A stretch of 64,000 nucleotides of DNA from Phycisphaerae bacterium (GTDB taxonomy: Bacteria; Planctomycetota; Phycisphaerae; Phycisphaerales; UBA1924), in contig JAEUIZ010000022.1 in NCBI GenBank assembly GCA_016793805.1, positions 62,001-126,000 on the forward strand, read 5' to 3'. The notes beneath the pieces are model-generated. The model was not told the origin of the DNA, made no database searches, and saw nothing but the letters and a program-made list of their open reading frames with translations. The position numbers were made by a program, and so were the translations under genes. Shown here in pieces: positions 7,642-15,996 of the stretch (position 1 is the stretch's first letter; the number at the start of each line of letters is the position of its first letter).

Positions 7642-9581
7642 TCGACCTCTCCAGCGTCAAGACGCCCGGCTGGCAGCGCGTCGTCGCCGAACTCCACGCC
7701 CCCGCGCCCGACGACGGCGCCTTCCTCGGCAAACTCGCCAGTGTCCTCGCGCAGGTCTCCGGGGCGCGCCAGGCGATCGTCTTTGGCGTCGATCGCGCCG
7801 AGGGCGACCAGGCCGGACTCGCCGAGCCGCGGGCCCTGGGCGCCTGGCCCCCGCAGCAAGGACCGGTGCAGGCCAGCGCCGAGGCCAAGGCCGCCGCTCG
7901 CGGCGCCGCCGAAGCCGCCCAGGCCCGCCTCTTCGGGCAGGAGCGACCCGACTCGTTCTATGGAGAGGGCGAGCGCGGCACCTTCGCCGCCGTCCCCATC
8001 ACCATCGGCGAGCCGCCCGAGCCCCGCCACGTCATCACCCTCGACCTCGAACCCCGCTCCCGCCAAGCGCTCCAAACCACGATGGCGATGGTCGAGGTGA
8101 TCGCCGGGTACGCGCTGCTCCACTCGACCCGGCAGCAACTCGAGCGCACCAAGTCGGCCTCCGCCGCCCTCGACCTGGCGGGCCGGCTCATCGCCGCGAT
8201 CAACGCCGCACCCTCGTTCCGCGGCGCGGCCCTCCAACTCGTCAACGACCTGGCACGCCAGGCCAAGGCCGATCGCGCCGCGATGGGATGGGTTCGCGCC
8301 GTCGGGCCCTCGGGCGTCGTGCGCGTCGTCGCGCTGAGCGACACCGAGCACGTGGATCGCCGCATGGCCATGGTCCAGAAGATCGAGGCCGCGATGGACG
8401 AGTGCCTCGACCAGGAGCAGCCGGTTCTCTACCCGCCCCCCTCGGGCGCCGAGGCCGACGTGTTGCTCGCCCAGGCCATCACCCACGCCCATCGCGACCT
8501 CGCCTCCGCCGACGCGAGGCTCTCGGTCGTCTCGCTCCCGCTCCGCGACGGCGACGACGTTGTCGGCGTCGTCACAACCGAGTCCACCTCCGGTCCGTTC
8601 GACCTCGACGACCTCGAACTGATCCAGGCCGCGCTCGACCTCGTCGCCCCCGTGCTCGTGCTCCGCCGCTCCGACGATCGCCTCGTCGTCACCCGCGCCT
8701 GGTTCGCCTCGCTCAAGGGCGCCCGCTGGCTCGTGGGCCCCCGGCACACGGGCTGGAAACTCGCCGGCGTCGTCCTCGTCGTGGCCACGGCACTCGCCGC
8801 CCTCGTGCGCCTTCCGTTCCGCGTCGATGCGCCGATGGAGATCCAGCCCCGCAACCGCTGGATCCTCGCCGCACCGTTCGAAGGCGTCATCGGCGCGCTG
8901 GGCGAGGGCGTCGCCCCGGGCCGATCCGTCACCAAGGGCCAGGTGCTGTTCCGCATGGCGACCGAGGAGCAGGCGCTGCGTGCGGCGGACTTCCGCGCGC
9001 GCAAGATCCAGGCCCAGACCGAGGCCGATGCCGCCCTCAAAGCCGGGGACAAGGACGCCGAGGCTCAGCAGGCCCTCGCCCGCGTCGCGCAGGCCGAGGC
9101 CGGCCTCGCCCTCGCCCAGTACAACCTCCAGCGCGCCGAGGTCCGCGCCCCGGTTGATGGCGTCATCATCACCGGCGACCCCTCCGACAAGATCGGCGCC
9201 GCCGTCAAGATCGGCGACCCCATCTTCCAGGTCGCCTCGTTGGACGACATCGTGATCCTCGCGCGCGTGAGCGACCGCGACATCTCGCTCCTGCGCGGGA
9301 AGGAGATCCGGGGCCAGATCGCCACCAAGGGCGACCCGGGCCTGGCCCTCCCCTTCGTCGTCGAGCACGTCGTCCCGCTCGCGCAGGCCAAGGACGGGAA
9401 GAACACCTTTGAGGTGCGCGCGCGGCTGGACGCCTCGGACCCCGCCGTGCGCGCGCGGGCCGCCGAGGTCCTCCGCCCCGGGATGGAGGGCGTGGCCAAG
9501 TTCGACGTGGATCGCCGATCGCTCCTGCGCATCGCCACCCGCCGGTTCCGCGACCAACTCCGCCTCTGGTTGTGGTGGTGA
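7638..9581 (+). CDS. Double-GAF, single-TM, HlyD-like adaptor protein
   Basis: A 647-residue protein of unusual build. Residues ~25-165 and ~180-345 look like two GAF sensor domains (the second ends VSLPLRDGDDVVGVVTTES then a Phe-Asp-Leu-Asp-Asp helix). A membrane helix follows (VVLVVATALAALV, ~378-390), then a HlyD-like lipoyl/hairpin/lipoyl and barrel region to the end (LAAPFEGVIGALGEGVAPG near 410; VRAPVDGVIITGDPSDKIG near 500). The cytoplasmic GAF pair would sense a ligand and the outer half would be an adaptor. The TTG at 7638 overlaps the previous stop and has a GGGGG purine run 8 bases before it; no ATG lies nearby. It runs directly into the M50 gene. Confidence 0.85.
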   Translation: MIDLSSVKTPGWQRVVAELHAPAPDDGAFLGKLASVLAQVSGARQAIVFGVDRAEGDQAGLAEPRALGAWPPQQGPVQASAEAKAAARGAAEAAQARLFGQERPDSFYGEGERGTFAAVPITIGEPPEPRHVITLDLEPRSRQALQTTMAMVEVIAGYALLHSTRQQLERTKSASAALDLAGRLIAAINAAPSFRGAALQLVNDLARQAKADRAAMGWVRAVGPSGVVRVVALSDTEHVDRRMAMVQKIEAAMDECLDQEQPVLYPPPSGAEADVLLAQAITHAHRDLASADARLSVVSLPLRDGDDVVGVVTTESTSGPFDLDDLELIQAALDLVAPVLVLRRSDDRLVVTRAWFASLKGARWLVGPRHTGWKLAGVVLVVATALAALVRLPFRVDAPMEIQPRNRWILAAPFEGVIGALGEGVAPGRSVTKGQVLFRMATEEQALRAADFRARKIQAQTEADAALKAGDKDAEAQQALARVAQAEAGLALAQYNLQRAEVRAPVDGVIITGDPSDKIGAAVKIGDPIFQVASLDDIVILARVSDRDISLLRGKEIRGQIATKGDPGLALPFVVEHVVPLAQAKDGKNTFEVRARLDASDPAVRARAAEVLRPGMEGVAKFDVDRRSLLRIATRRFRDQLRLWLWW

Positions 9582-9583
9582 GC

Positions 9584-11785
9584 ATGAACGAGCGTCCCAC
9601 CTTCTCCCCGCTCTGGCACCGCGTCCGCGCCCTCAAGCCCCGCCTGAGGCCCCACGTCCAGATCACCCGCCAGCACTACCGCGGACGCCGCTGGCACGTC
9701 GTCCACGACCCGTCCTCCAACCAGTTCTACCGCCTCAGCCCCGTCGCCCACGAGTTCGTCGGGCTCCTCGACGGCAATCGCTCCGTCGAGGAGGTCTGGA
9801 ACATCTCGCTGGGCACCCACGGCGACCACGCCCCCACCCAGCACGAGGTCATCGAACTCCTCGGGCAACTCTACAACTCCAACCTCCTCGCCCTTGACGC
9901 CTCGCCCGAGACCGAGCAACTCCTCTCGCGCGGACGCGAACGCGTCAAGAGGCGCATCACCCAGCAGGCCATCGGCATCATGTACTTCAAGATCCGGCTC
10001 TTCAATCCGGATCGAATCCTCGCGTGGATCGAGCCCATCCTCCGGCCCCTCATCAACCGCTGGGGGCTGCTGCTCTGGGTGCTCTGGGTCGGCTATGGCA
10101 TCGCCAGCGTCGTCCCCCACTGGGACAGCCTCATGGCGTCCTACCGCGACGTGATGGCCCCCGCCAACTGGCTCGCCCTCGCCGTCTCCTTTGTCGTCGT
10201 GAAAGCGATCCACGAGTTGGGCCACGGCGTGATCTGCCGCCGCTTCGGGGGCCACGTCCCCGAGTTCGGGTTCATGCTCCTGGTGATGTTCCCCTCGCCC
10301 TACGTGGACGCCTCGGCAACGTGGGCCTTCCCCAGCAAGTACCGCCGCATGGCCGTCGGCGCGGGCGGGATGCTCTTCGAACTCGCCGTGGCCGCTGCCG
10401 CCGCCCTCGTCTGGATCGACTCGCTCTCGGGCGGGTCGGCGCTGGTCCGGCAACTCGCGTTCAACGCGATGTTCACCGCCAGCGTCTCGACCATCCTCTT
10501 CAACGCCAACCCGCTCATGCGCTTCGACGGCTATTACATCCTCTCCGACCTCATCGAGGTCCCCAACCTCATGCAGCGCTCGGGCAAGATGCTCCAGCAC
10601 CTCGTCCAGCGCTTCGTGCTCCGGCTCGAGTCCTCCCGCTCGCCCTCCAACTCGCCGGCCGAGCGCGCCATCCTCATCGTCTACGGCATCGCGTCCATGG
10701 CCTACCGCATCTTCCTCTTCTTCGCGATCACGCTCTACGTCATGGGTCAGTTCTTCGGGCTCGGGGTGTTCCTCGCCGCCTGGACCGCCGCCGCCTGGTT
10801 CATCCTGCCCGCGGGCAAACTGGTGCACTGGCTGGCGACGAGCCCGCAACTGGGCGAGAAGCGGAAGCGCTCGATCGCCCTGCTCGGGTCCTCCGTGCTC
10901 GCGTCCGCGCTGCTCCTGGGCGCCGTGCCCTTCCCGGATCACCGCCGCGCCTCGGGCGTGGTCGAGAGCCTGTCGCGCACGGGCGTGGCCTTCGGGACCG
11001 ACGGCTTCATCGTCGCGGCCCACGTGCGACCGGGCGACGCCGTCAGGGCCGGCGATCCGCTCGTCACCCTCGAGAGCGCCGACCTGACGGCCCGACTGCG
11101 CGAGGCCCAGGGCCAACTCGTCGAGTACGAGAGCCGCGAGCGCCAGTACTCCGCCCTCCCCGACACCGAGGGCATCGCGATCTCGCTCCGCCAGCACGTC
11201 GGGAGCCTGCGCGGGCTCATCGACGAGGTCAACCGCCGCATCGCCGAACTCGTCGTCCGCGCCCCGCACGACGGCGTGGTCGTCGTCGGCGTCGCCGGAT
11301 CCGATCCCCAGACTCTGGTGGGCATGTTCGTCCGCCGCGGGCAGTTGCTCTGCGAGGTCGTGGACACCACGCGGGTCCGCGTCGCCGCACCGCTCGACTC
11401 GGCCAAGGCCCAGGCCCTTCTGCTCGCCGGTCCGGGCCGCACGGGCGTCCGCCTCCGTCCGCTCTCCGAGCCCGACACCCTCCTGACCGCTGCCGCCTTC
11501 CGCCTTCGTCCCGCGGGCGACCGCCTCCTCCCCCACCCCTCCCTCGGCTTTGCCGGTGGGGGTGCCATCGAAACCGAACCCGCCGACCGCCTCGGCCTGG
11601 CCTCCAAGACCCCCCGTTTCACGCTCGAGGCCGAGGACGTGCATCCCGTCGATGCCCCGAAGTCCCCCTGGGCCGCACTCCCCGGCGAGCGCGTCGCCCT
11701 CCGCTTCACCCTCCCGGCCCGACCGCTCCTCGACCAGTGGATCCAGCGCCTCCGCCAGATCATCCAGGAACGCGTCCACCTATAA
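9584..11785 (+). CDS. PqqD-like / M50 zinc metalloprotease / HlyD-like fusion membrane protein
   Basis: A 733-residue polytopic protein. Residues 20-105 resemble a PqqD-type peptide-recognition winged helix (VHDPSSNQFYRLSPVAHEFV). The M50 (site-2-type) protease core has the zinc motif HELGH at 210-214 and the second ligand region NANPLMRFDGYY at 307-318, both within predicted membrane helices. After more helices comes a lipoyl/hairpin adaptor half (GFIVAAHVRPGDAVRAGDPL near 480, VVRAPHDGVVVVG near 565). The layout recalls YydH-like peptide zinc metalloproteases annotated near RiPP-type peptides. The start is ATG 9584, two bases after the upstream stop; GTG 9572 or 9575 is possible. This is the probable catalytic and transport heart of the module. 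Confidence 0.85.
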   Translation: MNERPTFSPLWHRVRALKPRLRPHVQITRQHYRGRRWHVVHDPSSNQFYRLSPVAHEFVGLLDGNRSVEEVWNISLGTHGDHAPTQHEVIELLGQLYNSNLLALDASPETEQLLSRGRERVKRRITQQAIGIMYFKIRLFNPDRILAWIEPILRPLINRWGLLLWVLWVGYGIASVVPHWDSLMASYRDVMAPANWLALAVSFVVVKAIHELGHGVICRRFGGHVPEFGFMLLVMFPSPYVDASATWAFPSKYRRMAVGAGGMLFELAVAAAAALVWIDSLSGGSALVRQLAFNAMFTASVSTILFNANPLMRFDGYYILSDLIEVPNLMQRSGKMLQHLVQRFVLRLESSRSPSNSPAERAILIVYGIASMAYRIFLFFAITLYVMGQFFGLGVFLAAWTAAAWFILPAGKLVHWLATSPQLGEKRKRSIALLGSSVLASALLLGAVPFPDHRRASGVVESLSRTGVAFGTDGFIVAAHVRPGDAVRAGDPLVTLESADLTARLREAQGQLVEYESRERQYSALPDTEGIAISLRQHVGSLRGLIDEVNRRIAELVVRAPHDGVVVVGVAGSDPQTLVGMFVRRGQLLCEVVDTTRVRVAAPLDSAKAQALLLAGPGRTGVRLRPLSEPDTLLTAAAFRLRPAGDRLLPHPSLGFAGGGAIETEPADRLGLASKTPRFTLEAEDVHPVDAPKSPWAALPGERVALRFTLPARPLLDQWIQRLRQIIQERVHL

Positions 11786-11886
11786 CGCCGAGGCCCCCCG
11801 GCTCCGGCCCACCTTTCACCCTCCGAGCGTTCAGACCTACCCCCCTCCATCGAAGTCATGGTGTTCCCTTACCCCGGAGGATCACC

Positions 11887-13152
11887 ATGAACCGAACCGC
11901 TCTGCTCGCGTCCCTCGCCCTTGCCGCCGGCAACGCCCTTGCCGGGCCCTCCTTCTACAACCTCGGCGTCATGCCCATGGGCGGGACTTTCACCCGCGCC
12001 GGGCAGGTCAGCGCCGACGGCTGGGTCGTCAGCGGATTGGGCGACATCAACGGCGACGAGCAGTGGGGCAACCGCGCCTTCCGTTGGACCCTCCAAGGCG
12101 GCTTCCAGAACCTCGGCGTGCCCATCGGCTCGTCCTGGTCCGCCGGCAACTCCATCTCCGCCGACGGCTCCACCGTCGCCGGCAACCTCGGCGTCCGCCC
12201 CTTCCGCTGGTCCAGCCAGACCGGGCCCCAGAACCTCGGCACCCTTCCCAGCGGCACCGTTTCTATCGCCTATGGCGTCAGCGGCGACGGCTCCATCGTC
12301 GTCGGCGACAGCAACGACGGCTTCACCTACCTCGCCTTCCGATGGACCGCCCAGGGCGGCATGCAGAGCATCGGCACCCTCCCCGGCGGCTACACGAGCG
12401 GCGGCTCCGGCGCCCACGGCATCAGCGCCGACGGAACCACCATCGTCGGCGTCAGCGCCTGGACCGGCGCCAACGGCCGCGCCTTCCGTTGGACCCAGGC
12501 CGGAGGAATGCAGAACCTCGGCGTCCTCCTCGGCGGGGACCACTCCTACGCCTATTCCTGCAGCGCCAACGGCTCGGCCGTCACGGGCTTCAGCCGATGG
12601 GTCGGCGACGAGTCCATGGGCGACCGCGCCTTCCGTTGGACCCAGGCCGGAGGCATGCAGAACCTCGGCGTCATTCCGGGCATGCTCCACTCCTACGGCA
12701 ACGTCATCAGCGGTGACGGGCTCGTCGTCGCGGGTCGTTGCAAGTTCAACGCCAGTAACACTCCCGGCCGCGCCTTCATCTGGCGCGCCCAGACCGGCAT
12801 GGTCGACCTCAACACCTGGCTCCCCACCCAGGGCGTCGACCTCGCCGGATGGGTCCTCACCGACGCTACAGGGCTTTCCTACGACGGCTCCGCCCTCTGC
12901 GGGACGGGCTTCTACAACGGGCAGGAGCGCGCCTTCCTCATCCGCGGGCTCTTCGGCGTCGCCACCTGCTACGCCAACTGCGACGGCTCCACCGTCGCCC
13001 CGGCCCTCAACGTCAACGACTTCCAGTGCTTCCTCAACAAGTTCGCCGCCGGCGACCCCTTCGCCAACTGCGACGGCTCCACCGTCCCGCCCGTCCTGAA
13101 CGTCAACGACTTCCAGTGCTTCCTCAACAAGTTCGCCGCGGGTTGCCCGTAA
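11887..13152 (+). CDS. HAF-repeat secreted protein with GC-type dockerin C-terminus
   Basis: A 421-residue exported protein. GGAGG lies seven bases before ATG 11887 and a signal peptide follows (MNRTALLASLALAAGNALA, then GPS). Residues ~25-340 are at least six ~45-residue repeats of the extracellular HAF type: a GISADGTTIVG-like strand, AFRWT, then GGMQNLGVLPGG-like turns. The end carries two dockerin-like repeats (CYANCDGST/LNVNDFQCFLNKF twice) and AAGCP. It begins 101 bases after the M50 module on the same strand and might be read through from it, so it could be a substrate of that module, though its own ribosome site suggests independence. HAF repeats have no known catalytic role. Confidence 0.88.
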   Translation: MNRTALLASLALAAGNALAGPSFYNLGVMPMGGTFTRAGQVSADGWVVSGLGDINGDEQWGNRAFRWTLQGGFQNLGVPIGSSWSAGNSISADGSTVAGNLGVRPFRWSSQTGPQNLGTLPSGTVSIAYGVSGDGSIVVGDSNDGFTYLAFRWTAQGGMQSIGTLPGGYTSGGSGAHGISADGTTIVGVSAWTGANGRAFRWTQAGGMQNLGVLLGGDHSYAYSCSANGSAVTGFSRWVGDESMGDRAFRWTQAGGMQNLGVIPGMLHSYGNVISGDGLVVAGRCKFNASNTPGRAFIWRAQTGMVDLNTWLPTQGVDLAGWVLTDATGLSYDGSALCGTGFYNGQERAFLIRGLFGVATCYANCDGSTVAPALNVNDFQCFLNKFAAGDPFANCDGSTVPPVLNVNDFQCFLNKFAAGCP

Positions 13153-13200
13153 CACGCGATCGCCGCGGGCGGGTGCTCCCTCACGCCTTCGCAGCCGCTG

Positions 13201-14121
13201 CTACGGCATCAGCATCACCATGATCGTCACCAGGATCGCCATCTTCACGCCCCAGCACAGCAGCCCCATGATCACCGCGTCCACCATCTCCAAGTCCAGC
13301 GACTCCATCATCATCCCGACATACACGAACACCAGCACCGCCATGACCGCGAACCCCGGCAATGGCGTCATCCCAAGCACCGCCCGCACCAGGTCCGTCA
13401 CCGCGTAGATCCCCGCCAGCCGCAGCCCCGTCAGGTGGAACGGCGCATCGAACCCGAGCCACAACAGGCACGCCACAAAGAACACCACCACGCCGATCGG
13501 GATCGAAACGCCCCAATAGATGAGGTAGAACAGGAACTGCTTCATCTCGCCCTGGCCGAGGTAGACCGCCGCCAGGCCGCCCAGACCGATCGCGATGTGG
13601 ATCAGCGGCTTGAGGTACTCCATCCGCCGGATCGCCGCCGAGTCTGCCGCATACTTCTCCGCCTTGCGCTCGGGCCGCAGCGGCGACCCGCACTCCGGAC
13701 ACCGCATCGCCTTCAGCCCTTTGAGGCTGTACCCGCACTTGCCGCACTTCCCGCCCTTCACCCGCGTCGGCTCGATCGGATCGTCCTCGCCCACGGCCGT
13801 CCGCACCACGCCCCCGCTCAGAAGGTTCCGGCCGCACTGCACGCACAGCCTCGAGCCATGCGGGACCGAACTCTGGCACCCCGGACAGATCGTCGGCGCC
13901 GCCACGGGCTGCGCCGGCCCGTCCTCCAGGCCGATGATCCCCGCCAGATCCTCCACCGGCGCGGGAGCCTTCGGTCCGCTCGCCTTCGGTGCCGCCTTCT
14001 TCGCCGACGCGTCGAGGCACGACCTGCAGGTGTAGCGCCCGTTGGGGTCGCGCATCCGCGGCCGGTTCGAGCAGTCCTGCCCGCAGACGACGCACACCTT
14101 CGCCGACGGCGCCTGGCTCAT
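13201..14121 (-). CDS. Zinc-ribbon membrane protein
   Basis: A 306-residue protein with four Cys pairs in its first half: CVVCGQDC, CRSC, CPGC...CVQCG and CGKCGYS...CPECGSPL. These make two or three zinc ribbons. The C-terminal ~140 residues form four or five membrane helices (starting LIHIAIGLGGLAAVYLG and ending MAILVTIMVMLMP). Such Cys-rich plus membrane proteins are common in planctomycetes and their role is unknown. The start is firm: GGAGG lies eight bases upstream of ATG 14119-14121. It converges with the dockerin gene at 11887-13152. Confidence 0.8.
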   Translation of the reverse strand: MSQAPSAKVCVVCGQDCSNRPRMRDPNGRYTCRSCLDASAKKAAPKASGPKAPAPVEDLAGIIGLEDGPAQPVAAPTICPGCQSSVPHGSRLCVQCGRNLLSGGVVRTAVGEDDPIEPTRVKGGKCGKCGYSLKGLKAMRCPECGSPLRPERKAEKYAADSAAIRRMEYLKPLIHIAIGLGGLAAVYLGQGEMKQFLFYLIYWGVSIPIGVVVFFVACLLWLGFDAPFHLTGLRLAGIYAVTDLVRAVLGMTPLPGFAVMAVLVFVYVGMMMESLDLEMVDAVIMGLLCWGVKMAILVTIMVMLMP

Positions 14122-14142
14122 GGCGGCACCTCCTCGGCGACC

Positions 14143-14171
14143 AATCTAACACAACACCCCCGAACCAACAA
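14143..14171 (-). promoter_or_regulatory. Candidate housekeeping-type promoter, TTGTTG-N17-TAGATT
   Basis: On the minus strand TTGTTG (14171-14166) and TAGATT (14148-14143) are 17 bases apart. They lie 22 bases ahead of the ATG of the zinc-ribbon gene, leaving room for its GGAGG site. Confidence 0.45.
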
Positions 14172-14224
14172 ACCCCGCGCCGCACGAGGGCACAGGCGTC
14201 AGAGGCCCGACCCCCGCGCCTCCG

Positions 14225-15310
14225 CTACCACTTCCAGAGCGACATCCCGACCTCGAACGCGATGAGCAGGATGATGATCCACTCGAGCAGTTCCATCCGC
14301 CGATTCGCCCGCTGGTCCATGAGCCGCTGGTAGATCCCGTCGAGCGTCTCGAGTTTCCGCAGGATGCTCGCGTCCCACTCGGGCAGGTGGAGCCGGTGCG
14401 CCGCGAGGCGGTACAGCCGCGCCAGGTACTGATCGCCCAGCAACTTGACCGCGTTGTTCACACCCTCAAAGAGCAGCGCGCTGTCCATCTGCATCCGCGC
14501 CAGCCGCCGGGCCTCTCGCCCCGTCGCCATCGCCAACCGCCTGAGCCACGACCGCCGCGTGAGCATGTGGTACGCCCGGTCGAGCACCCCGTCGAGCTGG
14601 TCGTCGAGCGTCCGCATCTCCAGCAGTTCGACGTTGGCGTACTCGAGCACCGCCATGGCGTCCTCGGCCTGCCGCTGGATCAGGATCGCCGCGTTCCAGT
14701 CGATCAGCACCACCTCCCCGCGCGCATACGCGATCCGGCACGCCAGCGCGTCCGCCTCCTCGTCCGCCGAGAGCATCCCGCGCTCCGACCGCAGCACCCG
14801 TGCCAAGAGCGACCGCTCACGCTCCACCAGCGCCTCGGCGTCCTCCGTCGGATCCAGGCGGAAGATCACATAGTCCTCGACCGGCGCCGCCAGTTCCGGC
14901 TTGACCACCGCGGGCCGGATCGCCTCCAGCAGCCTCTCGACCCGCCGCCGCGCGTCGGCCATCAACTCCTTGTTCTCATACAGCCCCTCGCTCAGGTCGA
15001 GCAGGTCCCCCAGCCCACCCCTGATCGCAAACCGATACGCCACCGACGCCGCCCCGAAGTCGAACAGCAGGCACTCGACCCGGTCCTCGCACGCCCGCCC
15101 CGCGACCCGCGGCACCTCGCCCTGCGCCGATTCCACCACCCGCAGCGGCGCGGGGCGATACTCGAACGCCTCGGGAGTCTGCCGGCCGTGACGGATCGTC
15201 TCGCGCTCCGTCCGTCGGCCCGCCAGCGTCTGGGCACGGTCCAGGTCGATCGCGAACCCCGCGTCGAACGCGAACAGCGCCACACACTCGCCCACGACCC
15301 GCGGCTCCAT
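14225..15310 (-). CDS. DUF155 (RMD1/SIF2-like) family protein with C-terminal membrane anchor
   Basis: A 361-residue protein matching the DUF155/RMD1 layout: an N-terminal domain with a 'VECLLFDFGAASVAY' strand pair (first ~140 residues), a conserved middle with LIDWNAAILIQRQAEDAMAV and LEYANVELLEMRTLDDQLD, a helical region, and one C-terminal membrane helix (LEWIIILLIAFEVGMSLW). Eukaryotic relatives are mitochondrial membrane proteins; the bacterial role is not established. It sits 20 bases after the lipoprotein gene at 15331-15927 and is probably co-transcribed. The start at 15310 (MEPRVV) lies inside that gap. Confidence 0.75.
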   Translation of the reverse strand: MEPRVVGECVALFAFDAGFAIDLDRAQTLAGRRTERETIRHGRQTPEAFEYRPAPLRVVESAQGEVPRVAGRACEDRVECLLFDFGAASVAYRFAIRGGLGDLLDLSEGLYENKELMADARRRVERLLEAIRPAVVKPELAAPVEDYVIFRLDPTEDAEALVERERSLLARVLRSERGMLSADEEADALACRIAYARGEVVLIDWNAAILIQRQAEDAMAVLEYANVELLEMRTLDDQLDGVLDRAYHMLTRRSWLRRLAMATGREARRLARMQMDSALLFEGVNNAVKLLGDQYLARLYRLAAHRLHLPEWDASILRKLETLDGIYQRLMDQRANRRMELLEWIIILLIAFEVGMSLWKW

Positions 15311-15330
15311 GCGCCCAGCATACGGCCCCG

Positions 15331-15927
15331 CTACCGCCCGCGCAGCCGCTCGTACACCTCCGCCGCCAACCCCGTCAGTTGTGGCCTTGATCCCAGCCGG
15401 TGCAATGCCTCCTCCCGCTTCCCGCGCTGCACCAGCACCACCGCCACCAGCGCGTCATGGTCCGGGTATCGAATCCAATACGCCTCGGTCTGCCACCGCG
15501 CCGGCCCGGCGAGCATCAGCGACTCGGCCTCCTCCAGCCGACCGTTCGACACCGCCTCGTCCGCCGACCGGAACGCCAGCCGACCCATCTTCATCCAGAA
15601 CAGTTCCAACTCCCCGCTGGTCGGCAGTTTCGCCGAGACCATCGAGGCCGCATCGAGCACGCCCCCGGCCAGCGCGGTCGCCGCCTGGCTCGTCGCCGCG
15701 CCGCCCGGCTTGGCTTCCTCAGCCTCCAGCCGCGTCGCCGCCAGGTCGATCATGTCCCCGATCGTCACGCGCTTGGCGTCGAACGCCTCGGCCACCACCT
15801 TCGCCACCGCCGCCCGACCGCCCGCTCCCGCCGCCGCGGCCTGCGCGTCCTTCATCGGCCGTGCCTTCGAGTCGCACCCCCACACCGCCAACACGCTCAC
15901 CAGCGCGACCACCCACGTGCGCACCAT
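15331..15927 (-). CDS. Small lipoprotein, unknown function
   Basis: A 198-residue protein. ATG 15925-15927 has GGAGGAG seven bases upstream and is followed by a lipoprotein signal (MVRTWVVALVSVLAVWGC), so Cys would be lipidated. The mature part is helical and ends with a possible TPR-like pair (AYWIRYPDHDALVAVVLVQRG, then REEALHRLG). It is followed closely by the DUF155-like gene. No known family recognised. Confidence 0.75.
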   Translation of the reverse strand: MVRTWVVALVSVLAVWGCDSKARPMKDAQAAAAGAGGRAAVAKVVAEAFDAKRVTIGDMIDLAATRLEAEEAKPGGAATSQAATALAGGVLDAASMVSAKLPTSGELELFWMKMGRLAFRSADEAVSNGRLEEAESLMLAGPARWQTEAYWIRYPDHDALVAVVLVQRGKREEALHRLGSRPQLTGLAAEVYERLRGR

Positions 15928-15996
15928 CGCGGCTCCTCCACGCCCCGCCGATCCTCCTACAGCCCGCGCCCCGCGGGGTTGCACCCCGACGCCGCC

